The position numbers and the translations under genes were made by a program. Positions 51,383 to 59,280 of a stretch of 59,280 nucleotides of DNA are shown here, one piece after another. Source of the DNA: Planctomycetota bacterium (lineage in GTDB: Bacteria; Planctomycetota; Planctomycetia; Pirellulales; Pirellulaceae); NCBI GenBank assembly GCA_016872725.1, contig VGZC01000037.1, forward strand, positions 1 to 59,280. Direction: 5' to 3'. Below the pieces are notes generated by a model. That model saw only the letters and a list, made by a program, of their open reading frames with translations, was not told the origin of the DNA and did not search any database. Within the stretch, counting starts at the first letter, position 1. Each line of letters begins with the position of its first letter.

Positions 51383-53908
51383 TCAGTCGGATGAACCGAT
51401 TCGTCGGTAATGGATCAGGTCCGAACTGTGCTTGTCGGGCAAGATGAGGACCCATTGCCGCGTCAGTTCGGCTCCGGTCGCGGTCGTCGTCGTTCCGTCG
51501 CGGTCGTGGCTCAAGGCATAGGTGGATCCGGTGTCGAGCCCATGGAGGGCAACCTGTACCGAACGGTACGGACTCTCCGGACGACGGAAGACGAGGATCA
51601 TGCCTTCGTTCAAATCGTCACGGTGATACTGGACGGCCATCCAGGCGTCCCGCTCAAGCGTATAGGGAAGCAGCGGATACCAACCGCCGACCAGGAGATG
51701 CCTGACCTCAAGGTACCTTCCCAGCAGCTTCCTGCCCTTGGCCACATCGAAGTCCGGCGCGTCGGCAATCCATCCCAGACAGAGTGAGGAAGCCATGGTG
51801 GAATGGAACGAGTAATCGTCCATCCGGTTCAGATGGGCCACGATCAGGTTGTTCGGCAGATATTGGCTGATGCCCCAGAGCGATGACTGGTCCGCCTCAT
51901 TGTCGAACCAGTAGTCCGTCTTCTGCGCGATATGCAGCCGTTGGATGGTCTCCAGATCGATGCGGTGGCCGCCGCTTGCGCATTCCTCGCGCAAGCTGTC
52001 GGGCCACGCCGCCGCCAGCATGTCCCAGTACGCGTATAGGCCCTCGATGTATTTCATCTCCGTCATGCCCTGGCGATCCGGGGCATCGTTGAATACCCAG
52101 TAGCCCTTCGGATCCATATTGAAATCCTGCCTGTAGACCTGGAAGCCGGGAAGTTCCATGAAGCCTCTGACGATGCTGAAAAAGTAGTCCTGGACCTCTT
52201 TCATTCCGAAGTTCAGCAGATAGGTGCCCTGTGGGCCGTCGACGCTTCCCAGGCACCATTCCGGGTGGTCTTTTTGAACCGTGGTTCCGGCAACGACCCT
52301 TTCGGGTTCGAACCAGAGGCCGTAGATCATGTCGTTTTCCTTGGCCGCGGCGGCCACCGGTTCCATGCCATCCGGGTAGGCGTCCTTCCTTGGGTCCCAA
52401 TTGCCCGCTCCTGCCGGCCACCCTCCCGTGAACCAACCCGCGTCGGTCAATAGCGCCTCTAACCCCAGCTTGGCGTAGGCCTTGATCAGCGATATCTGGT
52501 TCTCGGCGTTGCATTCGTTCAGCCAGACTCCCCCCCGCGTGAAACACGTGTTGCAGAATGGAATGGGAAGCATCGGCTTGCCGCCACGCTTAGCCGAATA
52601 GTGTCTGTGGATGAGCTGCCGGAACCTGGCGTTGGCCTCGAGGGTATCTCCCGGCCAATTGGTGAGGAGGATCCGTGGAGTCCGAACCTTCTCTCGAGGG
52701 CGCAGGACGAAGTGGGTCTTATCGAGACCCGCGGTCATGTGAAGGTGTTTGCCATCCTGGCATTCCAGCCGCGATTTCCAGTAGCCGGACCAACCGATAC
52801 CGACGATCAGCGAACCGGCTCCCGTCTCGACCTTCCAGAATGGCAGGTCGTTGCCCGACGACCTGCCGTGGCCCGCGTCCAACGTCTGGGGGTGTTTGGC
52901 GTCCACGTCCAGCAGCGTCGGCTCGAAGTGCCTCGGGTCCGGTGTGCCGCCGTGCGTCTTGTGGACTTTGTAGGGCGGGTTCAAGGGCAATGGAGTGTCG
53001 ACGTTGAAGTCGAGCGCCAAGACGTTCTCGATGATCGGGGTGTCCACGTTGCCCGTGTTCTCGAAGAAGAGCACCCAATCGACGGCGGGACGGTCGGGGA
53101 ACCGTGTGACCTCCCACGTCACGGCGAGTCCTGTGTCGGGATCGGTCCAGATCGTTGCCGAGACTTCCCTGCCATCCGCACCAGTCGCCGCCGCGCGGCG
53201 CGTAATCGTCCAATCGCCAAGTACCGTGTCACTCGGCGTACCCTTGTAAAGGAATGAAAACGGATAGCGCGTCGCGCCGGCGGGGATGACGCCCTGCGGG
53301 ATTCCATCGAACGGGACCGTCTTGCCGGATGCCAGGGTGATGGCGGCATCACCCCAGTCGGCCCAGTCGCACGCGGCGCCATTTCCGCCGTCGGTGACCA
53401 TCAGGTCAATGGACGGGGCGCCACCGCAGTCCAGATCGACTTTCTCAGGCTCCTCGCCTGCCCGGCGCAATTCGGAACGAAAGAGCTCCCGGTCGCCCGC
53501 CAGCACGACGAACACCACCGTTCCGATCGCGTGGCCTTCCGGGTTGGTGATCGTGTTGTTCTCGACGCCAATCATTGCGGTGAACCGAGCGATCGGTTCG
53601 GGGGAGAAAACTCGGATTCGGCTATTGGCGTGCGTACCGAGGCCGTGAGTGAACCGCTTGGTGCCGATGGTCATCACACCGTTGCCGCTGCAAGGCGTTC
53701 CGATCCCGAGCACCGAGTAGTCCTGATAGAGCAATTGCATCGCCGGCTTATCGGATGGAGTCGAATCCGGGTAGGGAACGGCAAGCAATTTGTTGACCCA
53801 CGGCTGAGACTCGTCTTCGGCGGTGACGGAACCGAATGTCGAGATCACGGCCGCGATCCCGATCATCAAGAGTCCTCGGATAGCCGCGGAGGCACGGAGA
53901 TTGTCCAT
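51383..53908 (-). CDS. Secreted NPCBM-containing GH36-type alpha-galactosidase
   Basis: It hydrolyses terminal alpha-galactosides. The 841-residue protein has a signal peptide, an NPCBM carbohydrate-binding domain (about 35-200; TKRFTHGLGTHANS), a GH36 N-terminal beta domain and a catalytic barrel. The likely nucleophile is Asp in QVYRQDFNMD. The acid/base Asp lies in the ECASGGHRIDLET block. Codon choice looks less GC-extreme than in neighbours, suggesting later acquisition. Its 5' side faces two copies of a palindromic intergenic repeat. Confidence 0.87.
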   Translation of the reverse strand: MDNLRASAAIRGLLMIGIAAVISTFGSVTAEDESQPWVNKLLAVPYPDSTPSDKPAMQLLYQDYSVLGIGTPCSGNGVMTIGTKRFTHGLGTHANSRIRVFSPEPIARFTAMIGVENNTITNPEGHAIGTVVFVVLAGDRELFRSELRRAGEEPEKVDLDCGGAPSIDLMVTDGGNGAACDWADWGDAAITLASGKTVPFDGIPQGVIPAGATRYPFSFLYKGTPSDTVLGDWTITRRAAATGADGREVSATIWTDPDTGLAVTWEVTRFPDRPAVDWVLFFENTGNVDTPIIENVLALDFNVDTPLPLNPPYKVHKTHGGTPDPRHFEPTLLDVDAKHPQTLDAGHGRSSGNDLPFWKVETGAGSLIVGIGWSGYWKSRLECQDGKHLHMTAGLDKTHFVLRPREKVRTPRILLTNWPGDTLEANARFRQLIHRHYSAKRGGKPMLPIPFCNTCFTRGGVWLNECNAENQISLIKAYAKLGLEALLTDAGWFTGGWPAGAGNWDPRKDAYPDGMEPVAAAAKENDMIYGLWFEPERVVAGTTVQKDHPEWCLGSVDGPQGTYLLNFGMKEVQDYFFSIVRGFMELPGFQVYRQDFNMDPKGYWVFNDAPDRQGMTEMKYIEGLYAYWDMLAAAWPDSLREECASGGHRIDLETIQRLHIAQKTDYWFDNEADQSSLWGISQYLPNNLIVAHLNRMDDYSFHSTMASSLCLGWIADAPDFDVAKGRKLLGRYLEVRHLLVGGWYPLLPYTLERDAWMAVQYHRDDLNEGMILVFRRPESPYRSVQVALHGLDTGSTYALSHDRDGTTTTATGAELTRQWVLILPDKHSSDLIHYRRIGSSD

Positions 53909-53923
53909 GGCGTGTGCTCCATT

Positions 53924-54042
53924 CAGGACGACGGGGACCGTCGTCCCACGTAGGGCGATCGTCCTCGATCGCCCTTAGGATCTGGCGTTGTGCAGGACGA
54001 CGGGGACCGTCGTCCCACGTAGGGCGATCGTCCTCGATCGCC
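53924..54042. repeat. Two copies of a 50-bp double-hairpin element (REP-like)
   Basis: A 50-bp sequence is repeated exactly at 53924-53973 and 53993-54042 (69-bp period). Each copy holds two palindromes: ggacgac-(7 nt)-gtcgtcc and the perfect ggcgatcg-tcct-cgatcgcc. They are joined by the word cacgtagg. The paired-hairpin layout is that of dispersed REP/BIME elements. They lie just upstream of the alpha-galactosidase start and downstream of the convergently placed YwiC-like gene. Confidence 0.8.
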
Positions 54043-54097
54043 TCTTCCCCCGAAACCGGACACCGGCGTCTTCTTGATGATCCGCGCACTTCCGTCG

Positions 54098-54718
54098 CTA
54101 GAAGCCGCGCAGAGCCATTGTGACACCGAGCGACCAGGCGGCGGCGATCGCCGCCTCGCGAAGGCCGCGAGCCTTGAGCGCGTGCCGATTCCATACTTCA
54201 CCCGATTGGAGGGGAGCCGCGATCCGGAACGTACGCCAACAGAAGAACGGCCAGAGGAATGCGAAGAGCGCCGCGCCTCGACCCAAACCCGCGCCGCCCG
54301 CGATCGCCGACACCGGCGCGGCGATGGCGAGCGCGGCGAGCCCGACGGCGAGCGCCGTGAAGGACAGGAATCCGAACCATTTCTCGAGCAGGATGGCGCC
54401 TCCGCCGAGCACGGCGGCGAGCCCTCCGACGATCAGGAAACGCGAATCGGCCTCGAACCACAGCGCGACGGCCGGACCCGCCGCCGCCGTCCCGGCTCCG
54501 AACCAGACCAGCCGTCCACTCCGCCGCGATGGAACCGACAGCGCGGCGGCGGCGAGGAACGCGCCGACGAAACCGGCGCCGACAAGCACGGCGTAACGGA
54601 TCTCCTGATCGACGGCAAGCAGCACGCCCGACGCGACCGAAAGCAGAAGGTAGATCCACGCGCCATGGGCCCGCGCGGGATTCGGACGGCCTCGACACGC
54701 ACTCACGATGCTCGCCAT
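54098..54718 (-). CDS. YwiC-like multi-pass membrane protein
   Basis: The 206-residue protein is almost entirely hydrophobic, with about seven or eight membrane helices. The early HGAWIYLLLS motif near residue 18 is the YwiC signature (HGAWAMLLLP in relatives). The function of this family is unknown. The ATG at 54718 has GGAGGAG upstream on the minus strand. A very long antisense frame extends through it to 56932, but only this portion is protein-like. It diverges from the cytochrome gene. Confidence 0.75.
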   Translation of the reverse strand: MASIVSACRGRPNPARAHGAWIYLLLSVASGVLLAVDQEIRYAVLVGAGFVGAFLAAAALSVPSRRSGRLVWFGAGTAAAGPAVALWFEADSRFLIVGGLAAVLGGGAILLEKWFGFLSFTALAVGLAALAIAAPVSAIAGGAGLGRGAALFAFLWPFFCWRTFRIAAPLQSGEVWNRHALKARGLREAAIAAAWSLGVTMALRGF

Positions 54719-54762
54719 GCGACCCGACCGCTCCTCCGCATCCGCATTGGTGTCCGCACTGG

Positions 54763-54792
54763 TTGCGATTGCCTCTTCGGAAAGAGTATATT
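54763..54792 (+). promoter_or_regulatory. Sigma70-like promoter candidate before the cytochrome/YVTN gene
   Basis: TTGCGA (54763-54768) and TATATT (54787-54792) are 18 bp apart in a locally AT-rich patch. A second TATATT lies at about 54810. They fit transcription of the gene at 54896. Pattern match only. Confidence 0.35.
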
Positions 54793-54895
54793 CCCCGTTC
54801 GGTTTCGTGTATATTGGCCGAGCGATGGAATCACTCGCCGCCGACCGCGGTTCGCGGTTCGGTGAATCGGCCCAGGCTGTCGCGGAGACTTGGCA

Positions 54896-56821
54896 ATGAA
54901 TCGATCCATACGAGGCATGGCGTTGTGGGCGTGCGTTCTGTTGAGCGGGATTGCGGCGGTCGCCGTTCCGCGCGATGCGGCGAGGGCCGATGACACGACC
55001 GCCTATCGATCGCCGTTCGCGATCCAAGCGGCGCCCGACGGCAAGACGGTCTACGTCACCGATCGAACCAGCGCCAATGTGTCGGTGCTCGACGTGGCCA
55101 ACATGTCGAAACGCGGGGAAGTCGCCCTGCACGGCAACCCGTTCGGCCTCGCGCTCTCCAAGGACGGCGCGACGCTCTACGTCGCCGAACACGGCGCCGG
55201 CACGGTCGCCGTGATCAACACGGGTTCTCTCGAAATCACGTCTCGTATCGCGGTCGGCAAGTGGCCGACGGCTGTCGCGACATCCGAGACTCCCAAGCGA
55301 CTCTACGTGGGAAATCAGGACCGCGACTCGATTTCGGTCATCGACCTCGGACAAAATCCCGCCGCGGTCGTCAAGGAAATTCCCGTAACCCGCGAGCCGA
55401 GCTGTATCGCCGTGTCGCCGGACGGACAACGTGTCGCCGTCACCAACTTGATGGCGTTGGGCCGTGGAACCGACCCGGATCTCGCGGCCGAACTCGCGAT
55501 CCTCGACGGGCAATCGCTCGCCGTCGCCTGCAACGTCAAGTTGCCTCCGGGGTCGACCATGGTCCCCGGCGTCGCGATCGCGCCGAGCGGCAAGTACGCC
55601 TATGTTGTCCATGGACTGGGGCGGTTCAATCTTCCCATCACGCAGCTCGAACGGGGCTGGGTCAACACGTTCGGCATGAGTATCATCGACATCGCCGAGG
55701 GCACTCGGATCGCCACGGTTCTCCTGGACGATCTTTCCCAGGGCGCCGCCGACCCGCACAGCATCGCGTGCTCGGCCGACGGATCGAAACTCTGGATCAG
55801 CCACTCGGGCGTCCATGAAATCTCGGCGGTCGATATCGGCCTGCTCCACGACTTGCTCGAAGGCAAGGTCTCCCAGGAACTCGCCGCGCTCAAGGACGGA
55901 ACGCGCCCGAACATCTGGGTCCAGATCCAGCAGGACAAGGCGAAGATCGCCGACTTGGAAAACGATCTCACGGCGCTTTACATCGCGGGCGCCATCCGGC
56001 GCTATCGATCCGGTGGCGTCGTTCCCCGCGGCGTCGCGTTGTCGCCGAGCGGGCAAAGCCTGTTCGTCGCCAACTACTTCTCGGGTTCGGTGTCCATGAT
56101 CGAGACGGCATCGGGTCGGCTGCAAGGCACCATCTCGCTCGGCCCTCAAGCCGAAGCCGATCCGGTCCGGCGCGGCGCGATCATCTTCCACGACGCGACC
56201 CGCGCGTTCCAACGCTGGCATTCGTGCGCCTCGTGCCACGCGAACGAAGGACGCATCGACGGACTGCGCTGGGACTTCCTCGGCGACGGCATCGGCAACC
56301 CCAAGGACACGATCAGCCTGGTGCACTTCGACAAGACCGAACCGATGAATCGTCGAGCGACGATGCAGAAATCGCGCGACTGCGCGCGTAACGGGCTCGC
56401 GTCCACGAACATGATCGTCCCGACCGAACAGGACGTCGACGATCTGTACGCGTATTTGATCTCCTTGCGGCCCGTGCCGAGCCCGCACCTCGGGGAGGGC
56501 GGAAAGCTGACGGAGGCTGCCGAGCGCGGCAAGGCCCTCTTTGACGGAAAGGCCGCCTGCTCGCGGTGCCATCCCGCCCCCTATTTCACCGACAACAAGA
56601 TGCACAACGTCGGTGTGCTTAGCCCGAACGAATCCGATGGCCGGTACGACACGCCCGCCTTGCTCGAAGCGTACCGTACGGCTCCGTATCTGCACGATGG
56701 CCGGGCGCTCACGCTCAAGGACGTCTTGACGACCAACAACGAGGAACACCGCCACGGCACGACCGATAAGCTCACGCCCGCGGAAATCGACGATATCGTC
56801 GCCTACCTCCAATCGTTGTAG
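54896..56821 (+). CDS. Periplasmic YVTN beta-propeller with di-haem cytochrome c (MauG/CCP-like)
   Basis: The 641-residue protein has a signal peptide, then a seven-bladed YVTN propeller (about 35-420; SPFAIQAAPDGKTVYVTDRTSANVSVLD, PHSIACSADGSKLWISH). The C-terminal cytochrome part has two CxxCH sites: CASCH and CSRCH. That part resembles bacterial cytochrome c peroxidase/MauG proteins. It should transfer electrons outside the membrane; its substrate is unknown. ATG 54896 follows GGAG at 54884-54887. Confidence 0.85.
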   Translation: MNRSIRGMALWACVLLSGIAAVAVPRDAARADDTTAYRSPFAIQAAPDGKTVYVTDRTSANVSVLDVANMSKRGEVALHGNPFGLALSKDGATLYVAEHGAGTVAVINTGSLEITSRIAVGKWPTAVATSETPKRLYVGNQDRDSISVIDLGQNPAAVVKEIPVTREPSCIAVSPDGQRVAVTNLMALGRGTDPDLAAELAILDGQSLAVACNVKLPPGSTMVPGVAIAPSGKYAYVVHGLGRFNLPITQLERGWVNTFGMSIIDIAEGTRIATVLLDDLSQGAADPHSIACSADGSKLWISHSGVHEISAVDIGLLHDLLEGKVSQELAALKDGTRPNIWVQIQQDKAKIADLENDLTALYIAGAIRRYRSGGVVPRGVALSPSGQSLFVANYFSGSVSMIETASGRLQGTISLGPQAEADPVRRGAIIFHDATRAFQRWHSCASCHANEGRIDGLRWDFLGDGIGNPKDTISLVHFDKTEPMNRRATMQKSRDCARNGLASTNMIVPTEQDVDDLYAYLISLRPVPSPHLGEGGKLTEAAERGKALFDGKAACSRCHPAPYFTDNKMHNVGVLSPNESDGRYDTPALLEAYRTAPYLHDGRALTLKDVLTTNNEEHRHGTTDKLTPAEIDDIVAYLQSL

Positions 56822-56843
56822 GCGATGAGCCGATCGCTTCACG

Positions 56844-56880
56844 TCGCGACGCCGACGGCGAGCAACCTTCGGCGTCGCGA
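56844..56880 (+). terminator. 12-bp stem-loop between cytochrome and HZS-alpha-like genes
   Basis: TCGCGACGCCGA (56844-56855) pairs perfectly with TCGGCGTCGCGA (56869-56880) across a 13-nt loop. The sequence after it is tggtcctctttt, a moderate T-run. It fits an intrinsic terminator for the upstream gene. Confidence 0.6.
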
Positions 56881-56910
56881 TGGTCCTCTTTTCAATGAGG
56901 TTCAACGGAT

Positions 56911-59280
56911 ATGAACGCGCCGTTCGCGACACCGTGCCGGTCGGAATCGCCTCGAGCGATCGCTTGCCTCGCCATTTGGCTCTTGGCTCTGACGACCCTC
57001 GTCCGTCCGGGAACCGCGCAAGACAAGAAGCCGAAGGCGCCGCAGCCCGGGAAACTCGAACAGGCGAAACCGCACGCGCCGGGAAAACTCCTTGCCCGGA
57101 TGCTCGAGGAGGACCTCAAGGGTATCGACGAGATCGTCTTCGCGACCCGGGTCTCGGGACGCGACCATTGGTACGTCAGCTTCGGCTACTACAGTTGCGA
57201 CTATGGTCCGGGCCCCGAGCTTGGATTTGGAAAATATCCCGATGGCGAAACGCTCCGCGGTTACGGCGACGGCGGCCGCCTTTGCCGGCTCAATCTCCGT
57301 TCGGGCGAACTGACCAACCTGATCGACGATCCGCTCGGCGGCGTCCGCGATCCGCAGGTCCATTACAGCGGTGAGAAGGTTGTCTTCTCGTATCGGAAAG
57401 GCGGAACGCCGACCTACCATCTCTACGAGATCCAAATCGATGGAACGGGCTTGACCCAGCTCACCGACGGCCCCGACGACGACATCGAACCGACCTATCT
57501 TCCCGACGGCGGCATCATGTTCGGTTCGAGCCGGTGCCGGCGATTCGTGAATTGCTGGTTCAGCCGTGTCGCGACGCTCTATCGGTGCGACGGCGACGGG
57601 CGCAACGTGCGGATGGTTTCGAGCAACAACGACCACGACAACACGCCTTGGGTGTTGCCCGACGGTCGCGTGCTTTACATGCGCTGGGAATATGTCGACC
57701 GCAGTCAGGTCCACTTCCACCATCTTTGGACGGTCAACCCGGACGGCACGGGCCAAATGACATGGTACGGAAACGAGTTCGCGGGCACCGCCATGCTCGA
57801 CGCCAAGCCGATCGCGGGCACCAACAAGATCGTCGCGTCGTTCTCGCCCGGGCACGGTATGCCCGAACACATGGGGCACGTCACCGTGGTCGATCCGAGC
57901 GCCGGCCCCGACCTCCTGCCCGTGACGCGGCAGATCAGCCGCGACAACCGTCTTTTCCGCGATCCGTTCGCGATTTCGGAACGATGCATCCTGGTCGCCG
58001 ACGCCAAAGGCATCTTCGTCATGGACGGCGAGGGGAATACCGAACTGGTGTACGCACTCCCGAAATCCGACCGGCACATGGAGTGCCACGAGCCTCGGCC
58101 GCTCCAATCGCGTCCGGTCGAGCCCGTTCTCGGTTCCTCGGTCGATCTTGCGAGCGACACGGGTGAGCTTGTGCTCGCCGATGTCTATCTTGGACGCAAT
58201 ATGGAGGGCATCGAACGGGGCGAGATCACGAAGCTGCTGGTTCTCGAACAGTTGCCCGAACCGGTCCATTTCTCGGGCGGCATGGAGCCGCTGAGCATCG
58301 GCGGCACGTTCACGATGTCTCGCGTGCTCGGCACGATCCCCGTCCATCCCGACGGCTCGGCCTACATGAAGCTCCCCGCGCTGCGTTCCTTGTTCTTCGT
58401 GGCGCTCGACAAGAACGACCTTTCCGTGAAGCGGATGCAGAGCTTCGTGACGATCCAGCCGGGGGAACGGACGAGCTGTGTCGGATGCCACGAGCAGCGG
58501 TCGCGGACTTCGCCGATCCGGAGCGGCTTGATGGCCCTCCAGCACCCGCCGTCGAAACTCGAACCGATCGGCGATGTGCCTTCGGTCCTCGATTTTCCGA
58601 GGGATATCCAGCCGATTCTCGATAAGCACTGCGTGGAATGCCACAATCCGGACAACCGCGAAGGCGATATCGACTTATGCGGCGATCATGGTCCCAAGTA
58701 CTCGAACAGCTATTGGACGATCATCACGCGGGGTCTGATCGCCGACGGCCGGAATCAACCGTATTCCAACCGCGCCCCGCGCACGATCGGCAGTTCGGCG
58801 AGCCGCCTCATGCGATTCCTCGACGGAAGCCACTACGACGCCAAACCGACCGATGTCGAGCGGAAGACCGTGCGGCTGTGGATCGATACGAGCGCCACGT
58901 ATCCGGGCACGTATGCGGCCTTGGGATGCGGCATGGTTCCGGTCGACCTGCCGCGCGGCATCCTGGTCAGCCGCTGCGCTGCATGCCATGGCGGGGAAGG
59001 GGGAGCTCGCCGGGCCCGCAAGCTGGATGGCGAGTCGTTGCAGGCGATGTGCAATCTCACGCGGCCCGAAAAGTCGCACATCTTGCGCGCGCCGCTCGCC
59101 ACGAACGCGGGTGGACTTGGTCTGTGCGGCGATGACGTCGTCAAGGACACATCCGACCCGGCCTATCAAACCATCCTTCAGGCGATCCGCCGCTCGGCCG
59201 ACGCGTTGGCCGAGCAAAAACGGTTCGATATGCCGGGATTCCACCCCAACGAGCACTATCTCCGCGAAATGAAGCGGTTC
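56911..59280 (+). CDS. Multihaem hydrazine-synthase-alpha-like propeller protein, partial (3' end beyond window)
   Basis: From ATG 56911 the frame is open for all 790 codons to the window edge. A signal peptide (about 1-37) precedes a WD40/TolB-type propeller (DGTGLTQLTDGPDDDIEPTYLPDG, NPDGTGQMTWYGNEF). The conserved block of the hydrazine synthase alpha family follows: GGMEPLSIGGTFTMSRVLG, DGSAYMKLPALRSLFFVALD, FVTIQPGERTSCVGCHEQ. Three haem sites are visible: CVGCH (523-527), CVECH (574) and CAACH (689). Homologues are widespread in non-anammox planctomycetes, so hydrazine synthesis should not be assumed. Confidence 0.85.
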   Translation, partial: MNAPFATPCRSESPRAIACLAIWLLALTTLVRPGTAQDKKPKAPQPGKLEQAKPHAPGKLLARMLEEDLKGIDEIVFATRVSGRDHWYVSFGYYSCDYGPGPELGFGKYPDGETLRGYGDGGRLCRLNLRSGELTNLIDDPLGGVRDPQVHYSGEKVVFSYRKGGTPTYHLYEIQIDGTGLTQLTDGPDDDIEPTYLPDGGIMFGSSRCRRFVNCWFSRVATLYRCDGDGRNVRMVSSNNDHDNTPWVLPDGRVLYMRWEYVDRSQVHFHHLWTVNPDGTGQMTWYGNEFAGTAMLDAKPIAGTNKIVASFSPGHGMPEHMGHVTVVDPSAGPDLLPVTRQISRDNRLFRDPFAISERCILVADAKGIFVMDGEGNTELVYALPKSDRHMECHEPRPLQSRPVEPVLGSSVDLASDTGELVLADVYLGRNMEGIERGEITKLLVLEQLPEPVHFSGGMEPLSIGGTFTMSRVLGTIPVHPDGSAYMKLPALRSLFFVALDKNDLSVKRMQSFVTIQPGERTSCVGCHEQRSRTSPIRSGLMALQHPPSKLEPIGDVPSVLDFPRDIQPILDKHCVECHNPDNREGDIDLCGDHGPKYSNSYWTIITRGLIADGRNQPYSNRAPRTIGSSASRLMRFLDGSHYDAKPTDVERKTVRLWIDTSATYPGTYAALGCGMVPVDLPRGILVSRCAACHGGEGGARRARKLDGESLQAMCNLTRPEKSHILRAPLATNAGGLGLCGDDVVKDTSDPAYQTILQAIRRSADALAEQKRFDMPGFHPNEHYLREMKRF

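Noticed and set aside
53924-54042. CRISPR or attachment-site pair
   Set aside because: There are only two copies, each an internal double palindrome, with no cas or integrase gene nearby. A REP-like element fits better.
54719-56932. N-terminal two thirds of a 944-codon minus-strand frame
   Set aside because: It is antisense to the cytochrome/YVTN gene and has no protein-like features. Only the 54098-54718 part, with its own start, is a gene.
56911-59280. Evidence for anammox hydrazine synthesis
   Set aside because: The HZS-alpha family is widespread outside anammox bacteria, and no hzsB/C or hydrazine dehydrogenase is seen.

Overview
The window is high-GC bacterial DNA, densely packed with genes on both strands. 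The gene content points to the Planctomycetota or a close relative. It includes several Tat-exported Gfo/Idh/MocA oxidoreductases, a DUF1080 protein fused to a sugar-dehydrogenase propeller, cytochrome c/beta-propeller proteins, a hydrazine-synthase-alpha-like haem protein, a Ser/Thr kinase beside a CHAT protease, separate coaC and coaB genes, and archaeal-type C1 genes. I see no rRNA, tRNA or CRISPR array. This assignment is an inference from gene content.

Layout. Positions 1-127 hold the edge of an IS630-like element. From 520 to 6155 is a housekeeping run: DAHP synthase, tpiA, secG, yicC, gmk, rpoZ, coaC, coaB. From 6178 to 9998 are a HEAT/sialidase protein, an aspartoacylase-type deacylase and an SDR. 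From 10359 to 14859 is a formylmethanofuran dehydrogenase locus in the order D, (small ORF), B, A, C. From 15034 to 19306 are rimO, pgsA, a CPBP protease and an oxidoreductase. From 19392 to 23066 are a Tat oxidoreductase and a KtrAB potassium system. From 23081 to 26051 (minus strand) is a 2-oxoacid dehydrogenase E1alpha/E1beta pair with a catalytically degenerate E2-like protein. From 26309 to 36613 are an FKBP isomerase, a YdjC deacetylase, a very large PASTA protein, a PDZ/Sel1 protein, a secreted FAD oxidoreductase and a NosR-like flavoprotein. From 36695 to 43887 are a ceramidase-like protein, a broken apbE, a decayed small gene, a Tat oxidoreductase, a SUMF1-like protein, a Gly-rich/charged secreted protein and a truncated heparinase. 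From 43992 to 59280 are a receptor-like Ser/Thr kinase, a TPR-CHAT protease, a DUF1080/propeller protein, an alpha-galactosidase, REP-like repeats, a YwiC-like membrane protein, a cytochrome/YVTN protein and a partial HZS-alpha-like protein that runs off the end.

Main discovery. The formylmethanofuran dehydrogenase subunit B gene (11001-12341) is interrupted in frame by TGA at 11346-11348. The reading frame continues perfectly on both sides. The TGA lies at codon 116, where the family has its catalytic Cys (Cys118 in the methanogen enzyme) or, in some methanogens, selenocysteine. A hairpin that fits the bacterial SECIS rules follows: its apical loop AGUU starts 26 nt after the UGA and has G at loop position 2. 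The four Fe-S cysteines, the molybdopterin-binding D subunit and the FwdA active site are also kept. This looks like a redox-competent, selenocysteine-containing, methanogen-type enzyme in a bacterium. The methylotroph Fhc complex, in contrast, acts only as a hydrolase. No formyltransferase (ftr) and no Sec machinery genes lie in the window.

Other themes are gene decay next to functional partners (apbE beside an FMN-binding protein), short tandem repeats upstream of or between genes, and palindromic intergenic repeats.
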